A DNA stretch of 6,162 nt from NCBI GenBank assembly GCA_021796135.1, contig JAJYOQ010000255.1:1-6162 (forward strand). Reading direction: 5' to 3'. This stretch comes from Bacteroidota bacterium. GTDB taxonomy: Bacteria > Bacteroidota > Ignavibacteria > Ignavibacteriales > Ignavibacteriaceae. Position 1 is the stretch's first letter. Each line of letters opens with the position of its first letter. The position numbers were made by a program, and so were the translations under genes. The notes under the pieces were generated by a model, which saw only the letters and a program-made list of their open reading frames with translations, searched no databases and was not told the DNA's origin. Positions 5,851 through 6,162 of the stretch are shown here, one piece after another.

Positions 5851-6162
5851 CTTTTTTGGGGCAACCGGGTGTATATTACTGAAACGGCTGTATATAAGAG
5901 CCAGCCTTATGATGGATTTTTTATTTAATAAAATTATTTAAAATTAATTGAGATGCAAGCAATTTTTAATTCTTTTCTTTACTTCATATTATTTCAAAAA
6001 GTTATAAGAATTAGTTCTTCTAAAGAACCTCAAAAGGGAAATCAAATCAAAATGACTATTTGAATGCACTCTGAATACACTGTGAATGCACTCTGAACGC
6101 ACTTTAATTCCTCATATAAAGGTCTAATACTTCTTATACAATTCTCTGTGACAGCATAGCCA
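5851..6162. other. Non-coding right end
   Basis: No supported gene is seen here. The stretch holds the region where the DinB similarity stops (about 5850-5870) and a very AT-rich section to 6010. It also holds a weak hairpin, gttctt-cta-aagaac (6014-6028), and the 11-bp tandem repeat. A minus-strand frame stays open from the right edge to a TGA at 6044-6042 (39 codons), but it passes through the tandem repeat and resembles nothing I know. It could be the tail of a gene beyond the edge. Confidence 0.5.
6061..6104. repeat. Four tandem copies of an 11-bp repeat
   Basis: The units are tgaatgcactc (6061-6071), tgaatacactg (6072-6082), tgaatgcactc (6083-6093) and tgaacgcactt (6094-6104). All share TGAAYRCACT with one or two changes. 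The 11-bp period is close to one DNA turn, so all copies face the same side of the helix, as in direct-repeat sites of OmpR/PhoB-type response regulators. A minisatellite without function is the alternative. Confidence 0.8.

Noticed and set aside
5686..5928. Rightward frame of 80 codons.
   Set aside because: It is antisense to the clearly recognisable DinB C-terminal fragment.

Overview
The window is AT-rich, gene-sparse and looks bacterial. It most likely comes from the Bacteroidota/Ignavibacteriota side of the tree. That placement is inference: it rests on the style of several proteins (a DUF6588-like exported protein, a CmoA-like methyltransferase, a DinB-type fragment), on AT-rich upstream regions that mostly lack Shine-Dalgarno sequences, and on intergenic spaces full of short palindromes and minisatellite-like repeats.

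Left part (1-2740, all leftward). The window opens inside an uncharacterised acidic protein that runs off the left edge. Upstream of it are a helix-turn-helix/WYL-domain transcriptional regulator (551-1426) and a CRISPR repeat-processing endoribonuclease Cas6 (1642-2430). Cas6 starts with GTG behind a near-perfect Shine-Dalgarno, unlike its neighbours. No CRISPR array and no other cas gene is visible, so this is either the edge of a CRISPR-Cas locus continuing to the left or an orphan Cas6 with a regulator. Between the two genes lies a nested palindromic element of about 107 bp, with 10-bp perfect ends and two opposed arms of 8-bp TGGA-type repeats. Palindromes also sit over the stop codon of the WYL gene and in the promoter region of cas6.

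Middle (3028-4492). Two rightward genes follow a roughly 600-bp gap: a small FMN-dependent nitroreductase and a class I SAM methyltransferase resembling CmoA. They are 58 bp apart and may form a small operon. They converge on a leftward gene, and a hairpin that could end both transcripts lies between.

Right part (4490-6162). A leftward gene encodes an exported, probably outer-membrane beta-rich protein of the DUF6588 type. Beyond it the DNA looks decayed: a long AT-rich palindrome, the last 48 codons of a DinB-family protein without its N-terminal part, and near the right edge four tandem copies of an 11-bp repeat.

The Cas6/WYL pair and the structured intergenic elements around it are the parts most worth following up; the metabolic genes look ordinary.
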